Counted from the stretch's first letter, positions 1-6,220 are shown. The stretch: DNA of 17,072 nt from a bacterium (GCA_027622635.1 JAQBYK010000013.1:1-17072); one strand, 5' to 3'. Notes: a model not told the origin generated them from the sequence alone. Translations and numbers: made by a program.

Positions 1-2
1 CG

Positions 3-1574
3 ATGAAGCAGCTTGTTTTTATATTAGTTTTGTTGGTCCTGATTTTGGGCGGTGGATATTTTGCACGGCCATTTATATTTCAAAATAAAGGGATTGTTTT
101 AAGTGAGGAGGAAATTTTAGAAAAACTTTCTACCGAAGAAACGAATTTTGTACCGACTTTTAATGAAGTTGAAACTGACTTTTTACATATAAAGGGCTCC
201 GAACACTTTGTCGGTGGAGCATTGATTGACATTGATGGGGATGGCGTTGAGGAAGTTTTTGTTGGTGGTGGTGAAGGTCAACAGGACGGTCTGTTGAAAT
301 TTATAGATGGTAAGTTTGTGAACGTGGCTAGTGAGTGGGGGATTGATAGTGTTGGAGCCACTTTTGGTGTGGTTTCTGTTGATGGAGATTTGTATGTATC
401 TAAGGAAGAAGATGTCTATTTTTACAAAAATACCGGAAGTAGTTTTGAAATTAGCTCTTTGGGATTTCAATTTGAGGAGAAGGAGATGCCGTTTTCATTG
501 GCAACGGTGGATGTGAATAATGACGGAATATTGGATTTATTTGTCAGCACTTTTATAAAACCGCAATATTTTCAAACCGGAGTGTTTAATTATCCAAATT
601 TTGTTACTATCAACAAATTCTTTTTGGGTAAAGGAGATGGAGAATTTGAGCTAAAAGATATAGGAATTGATTTTAAGCAGGATAACTTTTTAGCTACTTT
701 TGTTGATTTAAATGATGATGTAATCTTGGATTTTGTGGCAGCCACCAATACTGATATGGTCAAAATTTATAAAGGCCTGGGTGACGGCACTTTTGAGGAT
801 ATTGGGTCTATAGGTGACTTTGGATTTTGGATGGGGCTAACAATTTCAGATATTGATGGTGATAATGATAGCGATTTGTTTTTCACAAATGTTGGAAATA
901 CAATTCCGACTAATTTGGCGCGAGGTGATTTATACGATGACCAAGTATTAAACCCTGATTGGATGATGCTGAGGAATGATGGAGATTTCAAATTTACTGA
1001 TGTTAGTCAGGAAGTTGGAGTTAGTGGTTATGAATTTGCCTGGGGGGCTGATTTTGCTGATTTTAACAATGATGCTAGCGAGGATTTGATTGTGCTTGAA
1101 AATTATGTGAAATGGCCTGCTCATAAATTGGATAAATTGCCTGGAAGATTTTTACTGATGGGATCTGAGGGAAAGTTTGTGCCGATCATGAATCTTACTG
1201 GAGCTACAAATGAATATTTTGGGATGGCACCTTTAAGTAGTGACTTTAATCGAGATGGATATGTGGATCTTGTATATATCAATTTGGATGGTCCGGTTAA
1301 GGCATATCTCAATAATGGCGGAAAAAACAATTTTATAGTTGTGATGCTTAGAGATGATGTCAGGTCGATTGGTGCGAAGGTTAAAGTAAAAGCCGGTGGG
1401 CACGAATTTGTCCAAAAATATATTACTAGTACTGGTTTGTTATCGGATCAGTCTTCTAATTTGTACTTCGGACTGGGTGCTCTTAGCCGGGTTGAAAGTG
1501 TGGAAATTGAGTATTTGGATGGAGAAAAAGTACTGTTTGAGGAAGTTGAGGTGAATGACGTTGTTCAATTGTGA
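3..1574 (+). CDS. Secreted or membrane-anchored FG-GAP/VCBS repeat protein with ASPIC/UnbV C-terminal domain
   Basis: A 523-aa protein. Residues 1-20 form a hydrophobic stretch after a single Lys, typical of a signal peptide or N-terminal anchor, so it probably acts outside the membrane. The body holds Ca-binding-type loops of FG-GAP/VCBS beta-propeller blades: DIDGDG at about 76, DVNNDG at 170, DLNDD at 235, DIDGDNDSD at 283, DFNND at 353 and DFNRDG at 414. Residues about 450-523 (RSIGAKVKV, then a Gly-rich YFGLG and a closing strand) match the ASPIC/UnbV domain seen in CRTAC1-like proteins. Such proteins are usually adhesion or carbohydrate-contact surface proteins; the ligand cannot be told from sequence. 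The ATG at 3 gives a sensible signal peptide, so the gene looks complete, but its promoter lies outside the window. It ends in TGA, which helps fix the genetic code. Confidence 0.85.
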   Translation: MKQLVFILVLLVLILGGGYFARPFIFQNKGIVLSEEEILEKLSTEETNFVPTFNEVETDFLHIKGSEHFVGGALIDIDGDGVEEVFVGGGEGQQDGLLKFIDGKFVNVASEWGIDSVGATFGVVSVDGDLYVSKEEDVYFYKNTGSSFEISSLGFQFEEKEMPFSLATVDVNNDGILDLFVSTFIKPQYFQTGVFNYPNFVTINKFFLGKGDGEFELKDIGIDFKQDNFLATFVDLNDDVILDFVAATNTDMVKIYKGLGDGTFEDIGSIGDFGFWMGLTISDIDGDNDSDLFFTNVGNTIPTNLARGDLYDDQVLNPDWMMLRNDGDFKFTDVSQEVGVSGYEFAWGADFADFNNDASEDLIVLENYVKWPAHKLDKLPGRFLLMGSEGKFVPIMNLTGATNEYFGMAPLSSDFNRDGYVDLVYINLDGPVKAYLNNGGKNNFIVVMLRDDVRSIGAKVKVKAGGHEFVQKYITSTGLLSDQSSNLYFGLGALSRVESVEIEYLDGEKVLFEEVEVNDVVQL

Positions 1575-1611
1575 TCTGTAATGCCCTGCAAACTTGCAAA
1601 TAATGCTCAGT

Positions 1612-1641
1612 TTGCTATGGTGCGTATGTTTTTGCTATAAG
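1612..1641 (+). promoter_or_regulatory. Promoter of the truncated ligase-like ORF
   Basis: TTGCTA (1612-1617), 18 bases, then TATAAG (1636-1641). The predicted transcription start falls about 5 bases before the ATG at 1653, matching the short-leader pattern of other genes here. Assigned by eye. Confidence 0.35.
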
Positions 1642-1652
1642 CTTAAGTTTTT

Positions 1653-1766
1653 ATGTCTGTTGATAGTAGTAGTGTTGTTACTTCGCTTGAAGAGTTGTTG
1701 AAATATTATCGTGCCGCATCTCATCCCAATAATTTGTATGTTGGGATCGAATGGGAGGATTACTAA
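1653..1766 (+). pseudogene. Truncated 5' end of a glutamate-cysteine ligase (GCS2)-like gene
   Basis: An ATG at 1653 opens a 37-codon reading frame ending at TAA 1764. It reads MSVDSSSVVTSLEELL, then KYYRAASHPNN, then LYVGIEWEDY. A helix of the type LEELLxYY followed by [VI]-G-x-E-x-E is how glutamate-cysteine ligases of the GCS2 type begin (for example IGTEHEKF in plant and proteobacterial enzymes). A functional ligase needs several hundred residues, so this is at most a remnant. Its sense sequence stops exactly where the recombinase remnant begins (about 1755), which suggests the gene was cut by arrival of that element or by a deletion ending there. The family assignment rests on about 25 residues and is tentative; it could also be a chance ORF behind a genuine promoter. 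Confidence 0.4.
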
Positions 1767-2023
1767 GGACATATATGACAAAAAGCATCAAGAGTATCAT
1801 GACAAGCTTCAGCTTTTGAATATTGAATTAGAAGAACACACTAAGGCAGATTATGATTATCAAACGACTGTAGCAACAGTTTTAAGTCTTGCTCGTCGTG
1901 CTAAGGAAATTTTTGAAAGTTCTGAAGTTCAGGAAAAAACAACATTTTTGAATTATCTATTTCAGAACTCTACTTTGAAAGGCAGAAAGCTTGATTTAAA
2001 GCTACGATCTCCGTTTCATTTGG

Positions 2024-2041
2024 TACTAGAATTGTCTAGTA
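2024..2041. repeat. Inverted repeat just before R1
   Basis: TACTAGA (2024-2030), ATTG, TCTAGTA (2035-2041) is a perfect 7-bp inverted repeat, flanked by TGG and CCA that could extend it past a 2-base bulge. The same element is at 6163-6180 in copy B. It sits inside the recombinase coding frame yet is unchanged between the two diverged copies, so it may be a recombinase binding site or RNA hairpin. Confidence 0.6.
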
Positions 2042-2049
2042 GTCCATTT

Positions 2050-2080
2050 TGGCTCCCCAGACTGGACGCTGTCCGAACTT
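2050..2080 (+). repeat. R repeat, copy R1 (31 bp, candidate attachment site)
   Basis: First of four copies of a 31-bp repeat beginning TGGCTCCCCAGAC and ending TGGACGCTGTCCGAACTT. It contains the small palindrome GGAC-GCT-GTCC. Read on the - strand it ends GGGGAGCCA, like the acceptor end plus CCA of a tRNA. R1 encodes the tail WLPRLDAVRT of recombinase remnant A and precedes the cassette gene at 2159. Confidence 0.75.
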
Positions 2081-2108
2081 GGTTTGTTGGTTGATTTACT
2101 TCAACATC

Positions 2109-2137
2109 TTCAAAAAGGCCCTTTTTCGTGTTATAAT
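2109..2137 (+). promoter_or_regulatory. Promoter of the first cassette gene
   Basis: Perfect TATAAT at 2132-2137 with a weak TTCAAA (2109-2114) 17 bases upstream. The expected start point is about 15 bases before ATG 2159. It lies 29 bases beyond R1, so the cassette carries its own promoter. Confidence 0.55.
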
Positions 2138-2158
2138 GGCGGGATAGTAAAAATTCAA

Positions 2159-3067
2159 ATGAGTACTGAAGAAAAAGATAGGCAAGGGGAAGAAGTTGTT
2201 CAATCTGTTAGCAATACAACCAATGTCTCAGTTGTGGAAGATGCCCAAGCAGTTGATCTCCAAAATTCTATTGGTGCTAAGGTGGATGATGCCCTTGCTG
2301 GTAATGAAAAAATTGATCTTGGTATTGATTGGGATTCTTTGGATAAAGAAAGTCTTTTTGCCAGTTTTTCACACTATGATGATGCGGAAAATTTATATCC
2401 TAAAGTTCCGGGAAACAAGCATGATACTTATATCATGCATACTGGAGAATTAACCACGCGTACTGGTGAAAAACTTGTGTTGGAAGTTTCAAAGGTTATA
2501 AGTCCTAATTTTCATGAATTTCAGATTGGCATTATCAGGCCACTTGTTGATAAAACTAAACCTAAATATCGCTATGTGGCAGGTTTTGATTTTCTTCAAC
2601 TTAAAGGTGATAAATCCGAGGAATGGGATATGAAGCATCGTCAAACGTCAGATCCATATAAACAACAAGGTATAGCTGGTAAAATTGTTAATCTTACGGA
2701 AGAAATTTTAAGAAAACGTTCTGCAAATAATAGTCTTTCGCAGTCAATTAGTGCTAAATCAGGGCAAAGAGATTTTACTGAATGGTTGGCAAAAAGAAAT
2801 AGAGATTTTAAACCTGATGGTCATGATAATGTAGCAATGTTGCAAAGACTTAGAGAAGGTGACAGAAGCTTAAAAGACGTTACTGCAAGTTTGCCGAGTT
2901 ATGCGGCAGGAGAAACTTATACTTTTGATGTTGATGAGTTTAGGCGAAAATTTCCTGAACTTAGTGGTCCGGAAGATCCTGTAGTATGGAATGATGATAA
3001 CTACGGAAAGCCATTCTTTTACATGGAAAGTTGCTTCAAGATCAAAATGAAGAAAGATATAGTTTAA
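2159..3067 (+). CDS. Orphan cassette protein, 302 aa
   Basis: Start chosen at ATG 2159, not the earlier in-frame ATG at 2084, because a TATAAT box lies at 2132 and the codons upstream cross that promoter and the recombinase tail. The protein is soluble, with an acidic low-complexity first 60 residues and no signal peptide or membrane segment. The middle (about residues 110-190) alternates beta-type strands (EKLVLEVSKVI, FHEFQIGIIRP, YRYVAGFDFLQL) and is followed by DPYKQQGIAGKIVNLTEEIL. That QxxGxA-then-helix pattern resembles the acetyl-CoA loop of GNAT acetyltransferases, but the match is weak and I do not assign a family. It is the only gene between R1 and R2; the stop is 38 bases before R2. 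No Shine-Dalgarno site precedes the ATG. Confidence 0.7.
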   Translation: MSTEEKDRQGEEVVQSVSNTTNVSVVEDAQAVDLQNSIGAKVDDALAGNEKIDLGIDWDSLDKESLFASFSHYDDAENLYPKVPGNKHDTYIMHTGELTTRTGEKLVLEVSKVISPNFHEFQIGIIRPLVDKTKPKYRYVAGFDFLQLKGDKSEEWDMKHRQTSDPYKQQGIAGKIVNLTEEILRKRSANNSLSQSISAKSGQRDFTEWLAKRNRDFKPDGHDNVAMLQRLREGDRSLKDVTASLPSYAAGETYTFDVDEFRRKFPELSGPEDPVVWNDDNYGKPFFYMESCFKIKMKKDIV

Positions 3068-3080
3068 AGCCCATTGAGAA

Positions 3081-3096
3081 TGGCTTGAGTAAGCCA
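3081..3096 (+). terminator. Short hairpin GGCTT-N4-AAGCC after the first cassette gene
   Basis: TGGCTT (3081-3086), GAGT, AAGCCA (3091-3096), 14 bases after the stop at 3067 and 9 bases before R2. No U-tract follows, so its role as terminator is only possible. Similar hairpins sit at 6247 and 15383. Confidence 0.3.
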
Positions 3097-3104
3097 GAAT
3101 TGAC

Positions 3105-3135
3105 TGGCTCCCCAGACTGGACGCTGTCCGAACTT
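3105..3135 (+). repeat. R repeat, copy R2
   Basis: All 31 bases equal R1 and R4. Unlike R1 and R4 it is not preceded by recombinase-derived sequence, so the repeat itself, not the recombinase fragment, is the shared unit of the array. Confidence 0.8.
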
Positions 3136-3148
3136 TTTATGAATCTAT

Positions 3149-3183
3149 ACTAGGTTTCCTAGTTAGGATATATATGTTATAAT
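3149..3183 (+). promoter_or_regulatory. -10 box and palindrome before the caspase-like gene
   Basis: TATAAT at 3178-3183, 23 bases before ATG 3207, with no convincing -35 box. A perfect inverted repeat ACTAGG-TTT-CCTAGT occupies 3149-3163, where the -35 region would be. It could be an operator or an activator site. Its ACTAG core also occurs in the inverted repeats before R1 and R4. Confidence 0.45.
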
Positions 3184-3206
3184 TAAAAGATTTTTAATTT
3201 ATATCT

Positions 3207-4739
3207 ATGGGTCCTAGGTCTCCTGAGCGACCACCTGTTGGTGCACAAGAAAAAAATCCTGATGTGAAGAGATTTCCTGTTATTTTGAGCGGAATTTCTC
3301 CTAAATTGACTCCTGCTCAATCTGAACAATTAAGAAGTGTTTTGGTCGATGATGTTTTATCTGGTGATGAGCCATTGGATAAGGAGGCGCAAAACTATTT
3401 GCATCTTGCCTTTTCTCATTTCGGTAGAGAGAGTCGCAGGGATGAGTCTATAAAGGGTATTTATGAAAATGTAACTTTGGCAATTGAACAATATTTTAGT
3501 AGAGTTTTAGATAAAATGTTTGAAGCTCAGAAGCTAGACATGAAAACATTTGAATGGATTATGGATCAGATTGTTCAATTTAGAAAAGTGCAGGTATATA
3601 GTCACATTGATAGTACATTGTATTCAACTTTGCTTAAAAAGTATGATGCGATGTTTAGAAAAGCTGTTGCGGGAGGGGGTCTTGATTTAAAATCTTTTAT
3701 TGATGGCAAAGTTGCTAAGATGAATCCTGTCTCTTTTGATAATGCGGAGTCTGAATCTGCTTCAGCTATTTTTGAGGTAATGATGATTGAATTTCCTGAT
3801 TTGATCTTCAAGGATGGTAAAAAGTTTTTTGTTAAAAATGGTGAGGATAAGTTTGAGATTGTTCCCATTGCTGACACCGTTGGGGGTGTTTATATATCTT
3901 TGCACTTAAAATCAGACCCATTGGTAATGGTTAATATGACGGATAGTCTTTTGGGAGAAGTTTTGAAGAATGGGTCCTTTGGTGAGTGTATTGATCGTGC
4001 TATGGTGAGTAGAAATAATGAAAAACAAAATTCGGAATATCTGAGTGGGGTTGATTTGCCGAAGGATAAGAAAATTGCGCATATTAAGTTTATTGCTGAT
4101 GAATACGAAGGGATGATGGGTAGTATTGTACCGGATACTGTAATGGGTTCTGTATTGATGGGAGCGATTCTTGAAAAAAAATACCCGAAGTTAAAATCGG
4201 AGATTGTTGTTGTTTACAGGGATAATGCATTGGCAATTGTTAAATCATTTATTGATAAGGAGCTTAAGGTTGGAGCCAAAATGATTATTCTGGATCTTTA
4301 TGACCATGGTGATTCTGAAAAGGGGTTTTCCGGTATGAATATCTCTCCGAATGAGTTTTTTGATTTGTTGGAAAGTTATCCCGATGTGCAGTTTCAAATT
4401 AATTCAATCGCGTGTTTTGGTGCTGGATTGAAGGATGCTCTTATGGCAAGAAAAGATTTAATGAAGCGAGTTAATCTTTTTGTTCAAACCAAAAGTAACA
4501 TGCCTAATCTTGTTGCCACGATGAAGCAGGAAGTTTCCATCCATAAGAATTTTTCTACATATTATGACTTGTTTTTGATGCAGGCCTTATTAGATGGGAA
4601 ATCGTATGGTGAGGCGGTGAAGTCTGCTAACGATCAAGTAAAGGTTTTGATCGGCTTGGATCCGGAAGCTGTGATTGAAGGTAGGTATATTGCGGGGATT
4701 GGTGGTCATGGTTCTGATTTGGATGTAAATTTAGGATAA
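3207..4739 (+). CDS. Cassette protein with possible caspase/CHAT-like peptidase domain, 510 aa
   Basis: A 510-aa soluble protein without signal peptide. Residues 1-300 are mostly helical with no recognised domain. From about 333 the pattern fits a caspase-haemoglobinase fold: strand EIVVVYRD, a long helix, strand KMIILDLYDHGD with candidate catalytic His367 followed by Gly-Asp, helix ISPNEFFDLLESY, strand VQFQINSIACFGAG with candidate nucleophile Cys403, then a helix. The 36-residue His-to-Cys gap is on the short side for CHAT or metacaspase-type peptidases but plausible. If right, it would be a cytoplasmic protease whose helical N-terminal part senses or binds a partner. The gene is alone between R2 and R3, with its own TATAAT box and no Shine-Dalgarno site. 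The fold is my inference from two short motifs; the ORF itself is solid. Confidence 0.75.
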   Translation: MGPRSPERPPVGAQEKNPDVKRFPVILSGISPKLTPAQSEQLRSVLVDDVLSGDEPLDKEAQNYLHLAFSHFGRESRRDESIKGIYENVTLAIEQYFSRVLDKMFEAQKLDMKTFEWIMDQIVQFRKVQVYSHIDSTLYSTLLKKYDAMFRKAVAGGGLDLKSFIDGKVAKMNPVSFDNAESESASAIFEVMMIEFPDLIFKDGKKFFVKNGEDKFEIVPIADTVGGVYISLHLKSDPLVMVNMTDSLLGEVLKNGSFGECIDRAMVSRNNEKQNSEYLSGVDLPKDKKIAHIKFIADEYEGMMGSIVPDTVMGSVLMGAILEKKYPKLKSEIVVVYRDNALAIVKSFIDKELKVGAKMIILDLYDHGDSEKGFSGMNISPNEFFDLLESYPDVQFQINSIACFGAGLKDALMARKDLMKRVNLFVQTKSNMPNLVATMKQEVSIHKNFSTYYDLFLMQALLDGKSYGEAVKSANDQVKVLIGLDPEAVIEGRYIAGIGGHGSDLDVNLG

Positions 4740-4796
4740 GGCCAAGCTCCTTCAAAAAGCAGGCTCCGTTTTTGTTTGATGCAAGGCAAAAAAGAT

Positions 4797-5008
4797 TGGC
4801 TCCCCAGACCGGATAGCGGTTTTTGCTAGCGCAAAAACCTTCAAGCTCGCTCGCTCGAAAATGCCCGTGCAAGCACGGCATTTCGCTCGCTCGCTGCGCT
4901 TGTGCGAACCTTCGGTTCTCATCCGGCCCGGAAATGATGAAAAACCGCCTGACACTTTGTGCCAGTCGTTTTTCCATTGGCTCGGCAGAGTGGACGCTGT
5001 CCGAACTT
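4797..5008 (+). repeat. R repeat, copy R3, duplicated or split by an insert
   Basis: The left half TGGCTCCCCAGAC lies at 4797-4809, followed by CGGAT in place of the usual right half. A full-length degenerate copy lies at 4978-5008: TGGCTCGGCAGAG (three changes) then an exact TGGACGCTGTCCGAACTT (4991-5008). The two are separated by about 168 bases of GC-rich, hairpin-dense DNA. R3 therefore marks the boundary between the genes at 3207 and 5107. Confidence 0.65.
4813..4977. other. GC-rich hairpin-dense insert inside R3
   Basis: Base composition is much richer in G and C than the surroundings. Hairpins: GGTTTTTGC-TAGC-GCAAAAACC (4818-4839, 9 bp), AATGCCCGTGC-AA-GCACGGCATT (about 4860-4882, one bulged base), GAACC-TTC-GGTTC (4906-4918), and a 36-base stem closed by GAAAAAC (4939-4945) with GTTTTTC (4968-4974) around CTGACAC/GTGCCAG. 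Direct CTCGCTCGCTCG-type repeats occur at about 4846-4856 and 4884-4893. Long frames cross it on both strands but look like consequences of composition. It may be a small non-coding mobile or structured RNA element. Confidence 0.5.
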
Positions 5009-5094
5009 TTTTTGTGCAGAGGCGTGTTTTGAGTTGAAGCTTTGATAGTGGGATTTCGATGTGTCCTGCTCTACTAAATGTGGCTTTATTATGG

Positions 5095-5100
5095 TATAAT
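5095..5100 (+). promoter_or_regulatory. -10 box directly before ATG 5107
   Basis: TATAAT at 5095-5100, only 6 bases before the ATG, so the predicted transcription start coincides with the start codon (leaderless mRNA). No good -35 hexamer seen. Confidence 0.5.
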
Positions 5101-5106
5101 TCTGGG

Positions 5107-5892
5107 ATGGATGCAGAACAAACCCAATCAGATTGGTCTTTGGAGAGGGAAAAATTCCCTGATGCATTGTTTGATGCACTAAATTCTCTAAGTGGTGGGC
5201 TTGTATGGAGTGTGGATCGGGTTAATGTCCTTAATGCTGAAAGTGTTCGAGACATTATGCCGTTTTTGAGGGATAGCCAGGATGTAGCCGTTGTGGATGA
5301 TGGTGACTACGATGAATATCGAGAAAGTGTTAGTATAACGGTGAATGGTCAGGTTTTTAAAATTTATGGTAGAAAAGAAAGGAGGGAAAATGAGATCCCG
5401 GATAAGGCTTTTTCCACGAATTTGGAAGTGATTAGAGATCATTTAAACAATCCAGGGGCTCGAGTTTTATATGTGGGTAGCAATGATGATCAAACTGTAA
5501 AAACCGTGTTTGGAAGTAGTGCTATTAACATGGATCTGCAAGGGGATGTATTGAATCCTGGGGATGTAAAGGCGGATGCAACCCGGACTCCTTTTCCTGA
5601 TAATGCTTTCGATTTGGTGGTTCTAAAAAACTCAAATGACATTATTAGAAATCCTGAATTAAGAGCAGAAATCCATAGAATTTTGAGAAATGGTGGAGTT
5701 TTGTTTTCTGCTGCGAATACTAATCCTGAATATGAGAGAGGTGTATCCACGGAAGTCGACGAAGCTAGACGGCTAGCTAGGGAAGACGTTGATAAAGTAT
5801 ACTTGGAAGATGGCACGGGGCGTTTTAAAGCATTGGATATACCAGGGATTCACTTTGCAGAGGATATGACTTTGCTTGGGAATGTGAAATAA
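5107..5892 (+). CDS. Cassette protein, class I SAM methyltransferase-like, 261 aa
   Basis: Start set at ATG 5107 rather than the in-frame ATG at 5059 because a TATAAT box ends 6 bases before it. Residues about 115-205 follow a Methyltransf_11 layout: strand ARVLYVGSNDD (motif I position), INMDLQ (acidic end of strand 2), KADATRTPFPDNAFDLVVL (motifs III/IV) and ELRAEIHRILRNGGVLF (motif V/VI region). The usual glycine-rich GxGxG of motif I is replaced by VGSNDD, so SAM binding may be weakened or lost. Residues 1-110 are unrecognised. It is the only complete gene between R3 and R4, and its TAA stop is followed within 3 bases by recombinase remnant B. Substrate unknown; a divergent or inactive methyltransferase is equally possible. 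Confidence 0.75.
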   Translation: MDAEQTQSDWSLEREKFPDALFDALNSLSGGLVWSVDRVNVLNAESVRDIMPFLRDSQDVAVVDDGDYDEYRESVSITVNGQVFKIYGRKERRENEIPDKAFSTNLEVIRDHLNNPGARVLYVGSNDDQTVKTVFGSSAINMDLQGDVLNPGDVKADATRTPFPDNAFDLVVLKNSNDIIRNPELRAEIHRILRNGGVLFSAANTNPEYERGVSTEVDEARRLAREDVDKVYLEDGTGRFKALDIPGIHFAEDMTLLGNVK

Positions 5893-6162
5893 GGGGAATT
5901 ACTAAGGACGTATATGACAAAAAACATCAAGAATATCATGACAAACTTCAACTATTAAATATTGAACTTGAAGAACTCACTAAGGCAGATTATGACTATC
6001 AAACGACTGTAGCATCAGTACTAAACGTTGCCCGACGAGCTAAGGAAATCTTTGATAGTTCTGAAATCTCTGAAAAAAGGCAATTTCTCAATTACCTACT
6101 TCAGAACCCTACGGTAAAAGAGAAAAAGCTTGAGTTTAAGCTAAGTTCTCCATTTCATTTGG

Positions 6163-6180
6163 TACTAGAATTGTCTAGTA
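6163..6180. repeat. Inverted repeat just before R4
   Basis: TACTAGA-ATTG-TCTAGTA, identical to 2024-2041 and at the same distance from its R repeat. It is part of the 74-base block 6153-6226 that differs from 2014-2087 by a single base. Confidence 0.6.
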
Positions 6181-6188
6181 GTCCAGTT

Positions 6189-6219
6189 TGGCTCCCCAGA
6201 CTGGACGCTGTCCGAACTT
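6189..6219 (+). repeat. R repeat, copy R4 (right-most)
   Basis: All 31 bases equal R1 and R2. It closes the array. Like R1 it encodes WLPRLDAVRT of a recombinase remnant and is followed by GGTTTGT. Confidence 0.75.
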
Positions 6220-6220
6220 G

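Larger units (their letters stand above)
1755..2094 (+). pseudogene. Serine recombinase C-terminal remnant, copy A
   Basis: From ITKDIYDKKH onward the frame encodes about 110 residues with the look of the C-terminal helical part of large serine recombinases: a Leu/Glu-rich helix, then LARRAKEIFESS, then KTTFLNYLFQNSTLKGRKL, then PFHLVLELSSSP and a tail WLPRLDAVRTWFVG ending at TGA 2092. The catalytic resolvase domain, recombinase domain and zinc ribbon are absent. An in-frame ATG at 1711 exists but the codons 1711-1754 are the out-of-frame ligase fragment, so this is not an intact gene. The 3' end contains inverted repeat 2024-2041 and repeat R1. Copy B at 5895 starts at the same recombinase codon and is about 80% identical by eye, rising to near identity over the last 74 bases. 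Confidence 0.7.

Noticed and set aside
1711..2094. Reading remnant A as an intact 127-residue gene from ATG 1711
   Set aside because: Codons before 1755 are out-of-frame ligase-like sequence, and copy B has the same recombinase part without any start codon.
4627..5255. Overlapping frames of 69-167 residues on both strands across the R3 insert
   Set aside because: They span the GC-rich hairpins and both neighbouring gene ends, overlap one another in several frames and show no protein-like pattern; stop-poor composition explains them.
2050..6219. Classic integron with attC sites
   Set aside because: No tyrosine integrase, and the repeat lacks the paired R'/R'' and L'/L'' boxes of attC; only the gene-repeat-gene layout is similar.
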